This document shows positions 1-8,314 of a DNA stretch of 64,000 nt, piece by piece. The notes beneath the pieces were generated by a model. The model was given only the letters and a program-made list of their open reading frames with translations. It was not told the DNA's origin and searched no databases. Positions within the stretch are counted from its first letter, which is position 1, and the number at the start of each line of letters is the position of its first letter. The translations under genes and the position numbers were made by a program. The stretch is from Sulfurospirillum sp001602955 (lineage in GTDB: Bacteria > Campylobacterota > Campylobacteria > Campylobacterales > Sulfurospirillaceae), in NCBI GenBank assembly GCA_001602955.1, contig LVAC01000023.1:124001-188000 (forward strand), in the 5' to 3' direction.

Positions 1-613
1 AAATTTTATAATCTTTTCCGTCGCATACGACAAAAACGGAGAGCTCGTAACCGTCGAGAAACTCTTCGACGACAACACCGCGTCCGGCATCACCGAAACT
101 TTTTCCGCTTAACATGTCGCTAACGGCTTCTTTTGCTTCGGCATGGCTTTTAGCGATGATAACGCCCTTCCCCGCGCACAAACCGTCGGCTTTAACGACA
201 ATCGGCAATGCAAGCGTATCGATAAAATCGTTGGCTTGTTTAACGTCGCTCGTTTCAATATACCGTGCCGTAGGGATCGCATAACGCGAAAGAAAATTTT
301 TCATAAAGATTTTTGAACCCTCAAGGCGTGCGGCCGCCTTTGACGCGCCGAAAATCACTAAACCGTGAGCTCGAAAACAATCGACAATCCCCTCGACCAA
401 AGCCGTCTCCGGTCCGACGACGGTAAGTTCTATGCCGTTTTTTTTCGCATACGCGGCAAGTTCTTCATAATTGCGATACGAGACGTTACGCCCCAGCTGC
501 GAAGTTGCACCGTTACCCGGTGCAAAAAAAAGTTCCGTAACGTTAGGGTCTTTTTTTAGCGCTAAACCTATCGAATACTCTCTACCGCCGCTACCGACGA
601 CCATTACCTTCAT
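1..613 (-). CDS. purD: Phosphoribosylamine--glycine ligase (GAR synthetase), partial at the window edge
   Basis: PurD joins glycine to phosphoribosylamine using ATP, the second step of de novo purine synthesis in the cytoplasm. The first 204 codons are visible. The start is ATG at 613, with GGAG about 7 bases upstream. The N-terminus MKVMVVGSGGREYSIG is the PurD family opening (GSGGREH in most members, with H replaced by Y here), followed by FAPGNG, VGPETALVEGIVD and the ATP-grasp stretch beginning KADGLCAGKGV. The 3' part lies outside the window. It is the last visible gene of a leftward run from nadB through guaA and hemD. The probable 6S RNA and a palindrome lie directly upstream, so it may be read through from that RNA or from its own promoter. 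Confidence 0.95.
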   Translation of the reverse strand, partial: MKVMVVGSGGREYSIGLALKKDPNVTELFFAPGNGATSQLGRNVSYRNYEELAAYAKKNGIELTVVGPETALVEGIVDCFRAHGLVIFGASKAAARLEGSKIFMKNFLSRYAIPTARYIETSDVKQANDFIDTLALPIVVKADGLCAGKGVIIAKSHAEAKEAVSDMLSGKSFGDAGRGVVVEEFLDGYELSVFVVCDGKDYKI

Positions 614-636
614 TCATTTTCTCCACGACAGACATT

Positions 637-684
637 AGACTTTTTTCACAATTTTTCCGATCAAAACGATTGTGAAAAAAGTCT
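637..684. repeat. Perfect 16-bp inverted repeat between the 6S RNA and purD
   Basis: The arms AGACTTTTTTCACAAT (637-652) and its exact reverse complement (669-684) flank a 16-nt spacer. On the purD strand it sits just after the closing stem of the 6S RNA and 23 bases before the purD start codon. It could end the 6S transcript or shape readthrough into purD, although no T-run follows the hairpin. Nearly the same arm sequence recurs in the gap at 23690-23746, so it may be a dispersed element rather than an ordinary terminator. Confidence 0.7.
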
Positions 685-689
685 GTTAA

Positions 690-887
690 AACCCAAGTGA
701 GCGTTCCGTGATTGAAGCGGCCCTAATAAGCCAACTTCTGGGAATTGACCTTTTCTTTAGGCTGCAATTTCTCGCTTTTTCAAGCTCAAACGATACCGCA
801 GGCACACCAAAAACGTACAGATTCCGCTTTTACTAATTGTTGGACCCTCATGAAAACGGTTGTCGCTTCACCCAGGCACTAAAACAT
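690..887 (-). ncRNA. ssrS: Probable 6S RNA (purD RNA motif)
   Basis: This 300-base gap has no credible ORF. On the minus strand a perfect TATAAT box (899-894) would start a transcript near 887. The presumed RNA closes with a long stem: CCUGGGUGAAGCG (876-864) pairs with CGCUCACUUGGG (703-692), with G-U pairs and one bulged A. Further in, CCAAC (843-839) pairs with GUUGG (735-731). A long rod of about 200 nt is the 6S architecture, which binds and inhibits the housekeeping RNA polymerase. From memory, the purD RNA motif upstream of epsilonproteobacterial purD was later recognised as this class's 6S RNA. Position and structure agree, but no covariance search was run. Confidence 0.75.
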
Positions 888-893
888 TGTCTC

Positions 894-899
894 ATTATA
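894..899 (-). promoter_or_regulatory. -10 box of the 6S RNA promoter
   Basis: A consensus TATAAT on the minus strand lies about 7 bases before the first plausible base of the 6S transcript and just past the hemD stop codon. No clear -35 box is visible inside the hemD tail. Confidence 0.55.
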
Positions 900-913
900 A
901 AAGAAGTTTGCTT

Positions 914-1540
914 CTAAATAGCTTTTGCTAAGTCTATGCACGAGGCAATCGAGGGTTTTTGTGCGATATAGACGTGAAACGACGGAGGAAACGCGGCAGC
1001 GGTCTTCGTACCGATCGCAACGGCTTTATAACTTTCGTCCCATTCGAAATTTTTAAAAAAACAGCGTACGGTGGAAGGCGACGTAAAAATAAGACGGGCA
1101 TTTTTCGGCGGAGCACAATGCACTTCATACGAACGACAAAACGTTTCGTAAACGATACGTTCGTCAACCCAAACCCCGCATTCGCGTAAAATGGTATAAA
1201 GCGACGAAGAGACCTCTTTAGCGCGCGGAAATAAAACGGTTTTGCCCGTCAAATCAGACGCAATTTTTTCGGCAAAGCGATCGCCGTAAGAATCTTCACA
1301 TGTAAAGCAAAGCGTCCCGCCTAAACGCTCGATCCATGCCGACGTTCCCTCGCCGATAGCGTAAGATGCTTTTTGCCTCCACGAAGGATCAAGGCAATCT
1401 AGGGCTTTAACGGCATTTTTAGAAGTAAAAACCAGCGCATCGTAGGGCGAAAGATCGATCGGCGTCGTATCAAAACGAATTTCAAAAAGCGGTAGATGCT
1501 CTACCCCCTCATGCGCTTGATCGCTTAAGAGGTAGATCAT
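914..1540 (-). CDS. hemD: Uroporphyrinogen-III synthase
   Basis: HemD cyclises hydroxymethylbilane to uroporphyrinogen III with inversion of ring D, the branch point for heme, siroheme and cobalamin. The 208-aa product begins MIYLLSDQAHEG and contains the family patterns YDALVFTSKNAV near residue 45 and a second-domain ARLIFTSPSTVRCFF, matching the two-domain HemD fold. The ORF is open further upstream, but ATG at 1540 is preferred: it lies 4 bases after the guaA stop and has GGAA upstream, implying translational coupling. HemD sequences are poorly conserved, so the call rests on these motifs, length and the absence of a better family. Confidence 0.85.
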   Translation of the reverse strand: MIYLLSDQAHEGVEHLPLFEIRFDTTPIDLSPYDALVFTSKNAVKALDCLDPSWRQKASYAIGEGTSAWIERLGGTLCFTCEDSYGDRFAEKIASDLTGKTVLFPRAKEVSSSLYTILRECGVWVDERIVYETFCRSYEVHCAPPKNARLIFTSPSTVRCFFKNFEWDESYKAVAIGTKTAAAFPPSFHVYIAQKPSIASCIDLAKAI

Positions 1541-1544
1541 CGTT

Positions 1545-3080
1545 TTATTCCCACTCGATCGTGGCGGGCGGTTTAGAAGAAATATCGTACACGACGCGGT
1601 TAATGCCGTTGACTTCATTAATAATACGTCGACTGATATTTTCCAAAATCGTATGCGGAATATGCGCAAACGTCGCCGTCATACCGTCGGTAGCATCCAC
1701 GATTCGCACGCATACGGTATTGTCGTAGGTACGGTTATCGCCCATCACGCCGACGCTTTTGACGTTTAAAAGAACTGTAAACGCTTGCCACGTTTTATCG
1801 TAATAGCCCGTTGCACGAAGCTCTTCTAGCATAATCACGTCGGCGGCACGTAAAAGCGTTAAATCTTCTTTCGTTACCGCCCCCATAATGCGAATCGCAA
1901 GACCGGGACCGGGGAAAGGATGACGCGAGAGCATCTCTTTAGGCAATCCTAGTTCCGCACCTAAAGCACGCACTTCGTCCTTAAAAATTTCACGAAGCGG
2001 CTCAATGAGTTCGAAACGCATCCAATCGGGAAGTCCTCCGACGTTATGATGCGATTTAATCGTTTTAGAAGGTCCTTTGACCGAAACGGATTCGATTACG
2101 TCCGTATAAAGCGTACCTTGGGCTAAGAACTCGATGCCGTCATGTTTTTTCGCCTCTTCGTCAAAGACCTCGATAAACGTTTCGCCGATAATCTTACGTT
2201 TTTTCTCCGGATCGCTAACCCCGGCGAGCCGACTCAAAAATTTTTCGCCGGCATCCACCGTAATCAACGGTACGCCCCTACTTTTAAACATCGTTTCGAC
2301 TTGTTCGCGCTCTTTTGCGCGTAACAACCCGTTATCGACAAAAACGGAAACCAATTGATCGCCGATTGCTTCGGCTAAAAGTGTTGCTACAACCGAACTG
2401 TCTACACCGCCGCTGACGCCGCAAAGCACTTTTTTACTGCCTACTTTTTCGCGAATTTTAGCGATTTGCTCTTTCGCAAACGAACCCATATTCCACGTAC
2501 TTTCGCATCCGCAAATATATTTCGCAAAATTTTTAAGCAGTTTCGTACCTTGTTCGGAATGATAGACTTCCGGATGAAACTGAAAAGCGTACATGTTACG
2601 TTTTTCGTCGGCAATCGCCGCATAAGGAGAGTTCGCGCTAAAGCCTATTTTTTCAAACCCTTCCGGTAAAGTTTCGACGCGATCGCCGTGGCTCATCCAA
2701 ACGATTTGTCCGCACGCCGTATCTTTAAAAATTTTATGATCGCTTTCAAAACGAAGCTCCGCTTTACCGTACTCTTGATGCGTTGCGGGAATCACGCTTC
2801 CTCCGAAATACTGCGTTAAAAGCTGCATACCGTAACAAATACCTAAAATCGGTAAACCTAAAGTGTACACTTTTTCATCGGGGTGATAAGAGTCCTTCGC
2901 GTAAACCGAAGCGGGACCGCCGCTTAAAATAATACCCTTAGGGTTCCGTGCTTTAATATCTTCGATTTTCTCGTTATACGGAACGATTTCGCAATAAACA
3001 CCGCTTTCACGAAGTTTTCGAGCAATCAGTTGCGTATACTGCGAACCGAAATCTAAGACTAATAGAGGGACTTCTTTCAT
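1545..3080 (-). CDS. guaA: GMP synthase (glutamine-hydrolysing)
   Basis: GuaA converts XMP to GMP with ATP and glutamine-derived ammonia. The 511-aa length is standard. The N-terminal class I glutamine amidotransferase domain shows the nucleophile Cys82 in GICYGMQ and His169/Glu171 in FHPEV. The ATP-pyrophosphatase P-loop SGGVDSS is at 223-229, and the C-terminal dimerisation domain ends KPPATIEWE. It is followed by hemD after 4 bases and preceded by nhaD after 13, within one leftward run. With purD close by, the cluster mixes purine and tetrapyrrole genes. Confidence 0.98.
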   Translation of the reverse strand: MKEVPLLVLDFGSQYTQLIARKLRESGVYCEIVPYNEKIEDIKARNPKGIILSGGPASVYAKDSYHPDEKVYTLGLPILGICYGMQLLTQYFGGSVIPATHQEYGKAELRFESDHKIFKDTACGQIVWMSHGDRVETLPEGFEKIGFSANSPYAAIADEKRNMYAFQFHPEVYHSEQGTKLLKNFAKYICGCESTWNMGSFAKEQIAKIREKVGSKKVLCGVSGGVDSSVVATLLAEAIGDQLVSVFVDNGLLRAKEREQVETMFKSRGVPLITVDAGEKFLSRLAGVSDPEKKRKIIGETFIEVFDEEAKKHDGIEFLAQGTLYTDVIESVSVKGPSKTIKSHHNVGGLPDWMRFELIEPLREIFKDEVRALGAELGLPKEMLSRHPFPGPGLAIRIMGAVTKEDLTLLRAADVIMLEELRATGYYDKTWQAFTVLLNVKSVGVMGDNRTYDNTVCVRIVDATDGMTATFAHIPHTILENISRRIINEVNGINRVVYDISSKPPATIEWE

Positions 3081-3093
3081 CTGTTTCCTTTAT

Positions 3094-4443
3094 TTAATAT
3101 AAACCCATGACTTCAAATTGAACATACCAAATCACTAACGATACGATATATCCGACTAACACGGTCCAAGCGTATTTCATGTGAGATCCGAAGGTATAAA
3201 TCCCCCTAAGTTTCCCCATAACTCCCACACCTGCGGCAGAGCCGAAACTAATCAAACTTCCTCCGATTCCTGCCGTCATCGTAACCAACAACCATTGATC
3301 GTCGCTCATTGCGGGGTTGGCTTTCAATACGGCACTCATAACCGGAACGTTATCGATAATCGCCGATAAAAATCCGACGCCGATATTGACCGTCGTTGCA
3401 CCGGCATAATCATACAATTTTGCGGCTAAATCTAAGAAGCCTAAAAAATGGAGTCCTCCGACCGCCGCTAAAATACCGAAGAAAAAGAGTAAGGTGTCAA
3501 ATTCTATTTTTCCGATGGATTTAAAAATGCTGATCGTTTCGTTACTACGGCGCTTGAGTTGATACGTGTAGAGCTTTAAAAGCGAAAGCCCGAAGACCAT
3601 GCCCCACATCGGCGGCATATGAAAAAGTTGCTGGCATAAAACCGCCGAGACGATCGTTAAAAGTCCTAAGACCATCACGACTTTACCGCCCTTTAAAATC
3701 ACGACTCTTTTTTCCACGCTCGCGTCAAAATGCGGTTTAGAAGAAGGAACGGACAAGGAAAGCAACCATGCCGTTAACAACCACCCGAAAAATGCGGCTG
3801 GGAAAAGCCCGAAAAATTCGGCAAACGTCGCCTTTTCCGCCATCCACGTCATTAACGTCGTAATATCCCCAAACGGACTCCAAGCACCGCCGGCATTCGC
3901 ACCGACGACGATATTAATCGCACCGGGAACTAAAAAAGTTTTGTCTTCTTTCTCAATCGTAATCAAAACCGTCGATAAAATGAGTGCCGTCGTCAAATTA
4001 TCGGCAACGGGGCTGATAAAAAAAGCTAACGTTCCGGTTAACCAAAAAAGTTTTTTATACGAATAGCCTTTTGAAACCAGCTTATATTTTAACGTATCGA
4101 AAACGCGTCGTTCGATCATAACTTCGATAAACGTCATCGCAACCATTAAAAAGAAAAAGATTTCCGCGATTTCCAAAATCAACGCATCGACTTCATGCGT
4201 CAAAGGCGCCGTATCCATACCGTTCAGCGCAAAATAGATACCGATAAGAATAAAAATAAACGTCCCCATAAAAAGCGCAGGCTTTGCTTTATTGATGTGG
4301 TAATTCTCTTCCGCCGCAACGAAATAGTAACCGACCACAAAAATAATCAACGAAACGATGCCGACCCACGAGCTACTTAAATTCTGTCCGCCCGAAGCCC
4401 ATGTGCAGCTCAAAAGCGTTAATAATAATCCGATAATTCGCAT
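3094..4443 (-). CDS. nhaD: NhaD-type sodium/proton antiporter
   Basis: This is a predicted inner-membrane Na+(Li+)/H+ antiporter of the NhaD family in the ion-transporter superfamily, which exports sodium at the expense of the proton gradient. The 449-aa protein has about 12 hydrophobic segments. It shows the NhaD hallmark SPVADNLTTAL (144-154) in a re-entrant region, a glycine-rich VVGANAGGAWSPFGD and a late SAIIDNVPVM segment that mirrors the first motif. The first 20 residues look like a cleavable signal segment, as reported for some NhaD proteins. It starts 5 bases after the nadB stop codon. Confidence 0.9.
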   Translation of the reverse strand: MRIIGLLLTLLSCTWASGGQNLSSSWVGIVSLIIFVVGYYFVAAEENYHINKAKPALFMGTFIFILIGIYFALNGMDTAPLTHEVDALILEIAEIFFFLMVAMTFIEVMIERRVFDTLKYKLVSKGYSYKKLFWLTGTLAFFISPVADNLTTALILSTVLITIEKEDKTFLVPGAINIVVGANAGGAWSPFGDITTLMTWMAEKATFAEFFGLFPAAFFGWLLTAWLLSLSVPSSKPHFDASVEKRVVILKGGKVVMVLGLLTIVSAVLCQQLFHMPPMWGMVFGLSLLKLYTYQLKRRSNETISIFKSIGKIEFDTLLFFFGILAAVGGLHFLGFLDLAAKLYDYAGATTVNIGVGFLSAIIDNVPVMSAVLKANPAMSDDQWLLVTMTAGIGGSLISFGSAAGVGVMGKLRGIYTFGSHMKYAWTVLVGYIVSLVIWYVQFEVMGLY

Positions 4444-4448
4444 ATGTG

Positions 4449-5903
4449 TTAGTTCCTTACGACCATAGTATGTGCACCGAGCGAGGTTTTACGTCGACGA
4501 GCACTTAAAATAATTTCTCTGGATACCGCCAACCTCAATCTTAAAAACTTACCTATCGGCAACGCCAACATCTCCTCGACACGCTCTTGTGCTTTGGCCA
4601 ACCCTTCTTCATCGCGTAAAATACCGGCATAACGCCACATGAGACGACGCAATTCGTTTTTTAGCTCTTTATCTCCCGTTTGGGATAAGCAGGCTTCCGC
4701 TTCGCTAAAATAATGCTCTTTTCGAGACGTAAAATCGCTTTGTGCAAGCTCTTGGGCAACTCGGCGCGCAAAAACAAGTCCTTCCAAAAGCGAATTGCTG
4801 GCGAGACGATTGGCTCCGTGTACCCCTGTATTAGCGCATTCGCCGACCGCAAAAAGATCCTTAACGTTTGCAATACGTCCTCTTAAGTCGGTGCGAATAC
4901 CGCCCATAGAATAATGAAACGCCGGAGAGATCGGTATCTTTTGTTCGGGGACGTCATAACCGATCGTTCGCATGTTGTAGTAAATACTCGGGAAACGTTT
5001 CTTAAAATGTTCATGCGAAAATGCACTCAAATCCAAGTAAACCTCGCGCCCCGTTTTTTGTTTATGTAAAAAAATGGCCCGACTCACGACGTCTCGCGGA
5101 GCCAGTTCTCCGCGCGGATCGTACTCAAACGTAAAGCGTTCCGCATGATCGTCGACGATCATCGCACCCTCGCCGCGAAGCGATTCGCTCAAAAGCTGTT
5201 TGCGTACCGCATGTCCCAAAACAAATGCGGTAGGATGAAATTGCATCATTTCCATATCTGCTAAAGCGATTCCGTGATCCAAGCAAATTCCTTGCATATC
5301 GGCACTGATCGTTCTGGCATTGGTATGATATTCGTACAAAGAGCCCACGCCGCCGCTTGCGATAACGATTTTCTTAGCGTAGAGGTTAAAAATCTTACCG
5401 GCATAAAAAACGCGTACGCCATAACATGTACCCTCGTCAATAAGTAAATCCGTAACGTGCGTATTGTATAAAACCGGAAAAGGCAATTGTTCCATTAAAA
5501 AAAGATGTAAATAACGTCCGGTAGCATCGCCGCCAGCGTGCAAAATGCGTTGCGTACTGTGTGCAGCTTCCTTGGTATACAATAACTGTCCCGATGCGTC
5601 ATGATCAAACGAAAATCCCCGTTCAATCAATTCACGAATAGCGGCAGGTCCTTCGGAGCATAAAACATCGACCGCCGCTTCGTTGCAATGTCCCGCACCC
5701 GCTTCAAGCGTATCGCGACGATGCACCACGACGTCTTGCGCATCTTTGGCAACCGCAACGCCGCCTTGCGCATAAAACGTATTGCATTCCCATGCATAAT
5801 CTTTTGAGATTAACAAAACATCGAGATTTTTAGGGAGCCCGAGTGCCGTATTTAAACCGGCGATTCCCGTACCGACGATGAGAACGTCGTAAGATGTTTT
5901 CAT
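4449..5903 (-). CDS. nadB: L-aspartate oxidase
   Basis: NadB oxidises L-aspartate to iminoaspartate with FAD, the first step of de novo NAD synthesis, and can use fumarate as electron acceptor in anaerobes. The 484-aa protein has the FAD-binding GTGIAG at 11-16, NTFYAQGGVAVA near 41, the succinate-dehydrogenase-like HSTQRILHAGGDATG from 115, and RGEGAMIVDD and RDVVSRAI in the capping/active-site region. The C-terminus is somewhat short for the family (usually about 530 aa). Its start overlaps the stop of the upstream lipoprotein gene by 4 bp. NadA and nadC are not in the window. Confidence 0.95.
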   Translation of the reverse strand: MKTSYDVLIVGTGIAGLNTALGLPKNLDVLLISKDYAWECNTFYAQGGVAVAKDAQDVVVHRRDTLEAGAGHCNEAAVDVLCSEGPAAIRELIERGFSFDHDASGQLLYTKEAAHSTQRILHAGGDATGRYLHLFLMEQLPFPVLYNTHVTDLLIDEGTCYGVRVFYAGKIFNLYAKKIVIASGGVGSLYEYHTNARTISADMQGICLDHGIALADMEMMQFHPTAFVLGHAVRKQLLSESLRGEGAMIVDDHAERFTFEYDPRGELAPRDVVSRAIFLHKQKTGREVYLDLSAFSHEHFKKRFPSIYYNMRTIGYDVPEQKIPISPAFHYSMGGIRTDLRGRIANVKDLFAVGECANTGVHGANRLASNSLLEGLVFARRVAQELAQSDFTSRKEHYFSEAEACLSQTGDKELKNELRRLMWRYAGILRDEEGLAKAQERVEEMLALPIGKFLRLRLAVSREIILSARRRKTSLGAHTMVVRN

Positions 5904-6043
5904 AAAAAGTGCGTTTTCTTCGCAGGAGTCGTCGTATTGGCGTCTTTGTAGACGGGATCGCCCTTATAGCCGCACCCCAAAAGGCTCAAGCCTAAACATG
6001 CTATAATGAGCACATGAAAGATTCTAAAAGTATAATTTCCCAT
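5900..6043 (-). CDS. Small lipoprotein, LptM-like
   Basis: This 47-residue precursor has a hydrophobic signal and a lipobox LSLLGC followed by GYKGDPVYKD. The pattern CGxKGxxY right after the lipidated cysteine is that of LptM (YifL), a tiny outer-membrane lipoprotein that helps mature the LPS translocon LptDE. The ATG at 6043 is chosen because GGACGAG lies just upstream and it leaves a normal signal peptide; an in-frame ATG at 6118 would add 25 charged residues. Its first codons overlap, on the opposite strand, the start of the DciA-like gene. Its stop overlaps the nadB start by 4 bp. The family call is by motif only. Confidence 0.6.
   Translation of the reverse strand: MGNYTFRIFHVLIIACLGLSLLGCGYKGDPVYKDANTTTPAKKTHFL
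6002..6007 (+). promoter_or_regulatory. -10 box for the DciA-like/uvrC transcription unit
   Basis: A TATAAT hexamer lies 6 bases before the proposed ATG of the DciA-like gene, inside the oppositely oriented lipoprotein gene. Transcription would begin at or next to that ATG, implying a leaderless or nearly leaderless message. Confidence 0.4.
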
Positions 6044-6460
6044 CTCGTCCGACAACCTTCTATGAAAAAATACGCTCAGATGCGTTGTTACGAAAACTGG
6101 CTTGCGCTCTTGCCTCAAAGCTTTACCTCAATGGTGCGCTTTGTGTATACGAAGAACGACACGCTCTTTTTCGTGCTCAATCATCCTTGCGCGAAAATGG
6201 AATTCAATTATAAACGCAATTTAATAAAGAGTCTATTAAAAGAGTTTAACGCTCGTTACCCCGAATGCACCTGTTTATGCGTCAAAGAGGTGCAAGCTTT
6301 TGTCACGAACCAACCCGTAGAAGAGGAAAAAAAACCGACACCTTCGGCAATTTTTTACGCCGAACAGGCGAAGGGTACTTTCGAAACACAGTGTGACGAT
6401 CCCACGTTAAAAACCCTTTTCGAAGCCATCAAACAAACGATTCTTACACGTACATGTTAA
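6014..6460 (+). CDS. DUF721 / DciA-like protein
   Basis: The 148-aa protein matches the DUF721 pattern: a basic helical N-terminus, then VRFVYTKNDTLFFVLNHPCAKMEF and YKRNLIKSLLKEFN, equivalent to the usual 'L.V.V.S...A.EL....LLEKLN' core. DciA proteins of this family load or assist the replicative helicase DnaB in bacteria lacking DnaC or DnaI. The C-terminal 60 residues (after VQAFVTNQ) look disordered. The start is uncertain: ATG 6014 lies next to a TATAAT box with no Shine-Dalgarno, and ATG 6062 is an alternative. Its stop overlaps the uvrC ATG by 7 bp, suggesting coupled translation of two DNA-metabolism genes. Confidence 0.7.
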   Translation: MKDSKSIISHLVRQPSMKKYAQMRCYENWLALLPQSFTSMVRFVYTKNDTLFFVLNHPCAKMEFNYKRNLIKSLLKEFNARYPECTCLCVKEVQAFVTNQPVEEEKKPTPSAIFYAEQAKGTFETQCDDPTLKTLFEAIKQTILTRTC

Positions 6461-8253
6461 GCCAAAAACTTAAAAATGCTCCGGAATTTGCGGGCATCTA
6501 TCAATTTTTCAACGCATCCGGCATGCTCCTTTACGTCGGCAAAGCTAAAAATATTAAAAATCGCGTCAAAAGCTACTTTCGCTTTTCGGGCACGCTAGCA
6601 CCATCTCCGACGCTATCGTTGCGTATTACGAAAATGATTTTAGAAGTAAGCGATGTCGAATTTATTGTCGTACAAAGCGAACACGACGCTTTAATCTTGG
6701 AAAATTCGCTCATCAAACAGCTCAAACCCAAATACAACATCTTATTAAGAGACGATAAAACCTACCCCTATATCACCATCAACCTTGCTGAACGATTTGC
6801 GCGTTTTGATATAACGCGTAAAATCGTCGATACGAAACACACACGTTACTTCGGTCCGCTTTCGGGCTCGGCTAAAGCTCTTCTAGAAGCCCTCTACTTG
6901 GTCTTCCCGCTTGTGCAAAAAAAAGGATGTCTCAAAGGCAAAAAAGCGTGTCTTTTTTTCCAAATCGGGCGTTGTTTAGCACCTTGCGAAGGACGTATTA
7001 CCGAGCAAGCTTATCGGGAAATCGTGGAAAAAGCTTTGTCGACATTAAGCGATCAGCGAAAACTTCTTGCCCTTTTAGACGAACGCATGCAAGAAGCCTC
7101 CTTGAAACTTAATTTTGAAGAAGCCGCGCATTTAAGAGATACCAAAATTGCGATTCAAAATGCCTTACATGTCACGCATGTAGAACTTAAAAAACTCGAA
7201 GACTACGATGTCTTTGCGATTGAAGCAACCGAAAAAACCGCCGTCGTAATGCGCTTATTTATCCGACACGGCAAAATCGTCTCGACGTCGCACTCGTTGC
7301 TCCATAATATTTACGGTTTTGAAAAAGACGAGCTTTATCAGCGAGCTCTTTTCGAATTTTACTATCCGATGAACCAAAGCTTCGCAACGCGCGTACTTAC
7401 GGCGGAAGCTTTTAGCGAGCAAGCCGAAATGGAACGCTTTTTAAGCGAAAAATTTCAGCAAAAAATCGAGATTTTCGTTCCGCAAAAAGGCGAAAAACAG
7501 GCTTTGACGACCATGGCACGGCACAATGCGCAAGAAATTTTGCTGCAAAACCTTTCTAAAAACCAATCCAGCTTTGCCGAACAATTGCAAAACCTTTTTG
7601 ATCTCGCGACACCTCCGCGACGCATCGAAATTTTCGACAATTCACACCACGGCGGTAGTGCTCCCGTAGGAGCGATGGTCGTTTGGGAAGACGGATTTGC
7701 AAAAAACGCTTATCGCCGATACGCTTTATGTCATAGCGACGAGTATGCCCAAATGCACGAAATGCTAACGCGCCGTATCGAAGATTTTGCCCATGAACCG
7801 GCACCGGATTTATGGGTACTCGACGGAGGCGAAACCTTGCTGAAACTGGCACGATCGCTCTTGGAAAAACACCGAATGTCCATCGATCTTTTAGCCATAG
7901 CAAAAGAGAAAAGAGATGCGAAAGCCTATCGTGCCAAAGGAAATGCCCACGATACGGTTTACAATCTCAAACAAGCGTTCGCCTTACCCGCACACGACAA
8001 ACGCTTGCAATTTATTCAACGTTTACGCGATGAAGCGCATCGCTTCGCTATTACGTATCATCGCAGTAAAAAACGGAAAAACGATCTAAGCTTAGAGCTT
8101 CAAAAGATCGAAGGAATCGGTCAAGCGACGATTCAGAAGCTTTTGAATTATTTTGGATCTTTTGAAGCACTTTATGCCGCAACGCAAGAAGAACTCGAGG
8201 TCACGGTTGGTAAAAAAAACGCAACCAATATCATTAATTTCTTAAAAAAATAG
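6454..8253 (+). CDS. uvrC: UvrABC excinuclease subunit C
   Basis: UvrC makes the 3' and 5' incisions around bulky DNA lesions after UvrA/UvrB recognition. The 599-aa protein has the GIY-YIG nuclease (Gly14-Ile15-Tyr16, then YVG at 27-29 and KNRVKSYF). A Cys cluster CLKGKKACLFFQIGRCLAPC follows and is typical of UvrC. The UvrB-binding UVR motif lies near 205-240, the RNase H-like C-terminal nuclease includes IEIFDNSHHGG and WVLDGG, and there are tandem helix-hairpin-helix motifs at the end (IEGIGQATIQKLL). All landmarks are intact. The uvrA gene lies 33 kb away at 41182-44004. Confidence 0.98.
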   Translation: MLSQKLKNAPEFAGIYQFFNASGMLLYVGKAKNIKNRVKSYFRFSGTLAPSPTLSLRITKMILEVSDVEFIVVQSEHDALILENSLIKQLKPKYNILLRDDKTYPYITINLAERFARFDITRKIVDTKHTRYFGPLSGSAKALLEALYLVFPLVQKKGCLKGKKACLFFQIGRCLAPCEGRITEQAYREIVEKALSTLSDQRKLLALLDERMQEASLKLNFEEAAHLRDTKIAIQNALHVTHVELKKLEDYDVFAIEATEKTAVVMRLFIRHGKIVSTSHSLLHNIYGFEKDELYQRALFEFYYPMNQSFATRVLTAEAFSEQAEMERFLSEKFQQKIEIFVPQKGEKQALTTMARHNAQEILLQNLSKNQSSFAEQLQNLFDLATPPRRIEIFDNSHHGGSAPVGAMVVWEDGFAKNAYRRYALCHSDEYAQMHEMLTRRIEDFAHEPAPDLWVLDGGETLLKLARSLLEKHRMSIDLLAIAKEKRDAKAYRAKGNAHDTVYNLKQAFALPAHDKRLQFIQRLRDEAHRFAITYHRSKKRKNDLSLELQKIEGIGQATIQKLLNYFGSFEALYAATQEELEVTVGKKNATNIINFLKK

Positions 8254-8314
8254 CTTAATTTTAAGTATAAGTGAGCTAAAATGGACTTTTTAACGTTTAC
8301 TAAAGGATCTACAT

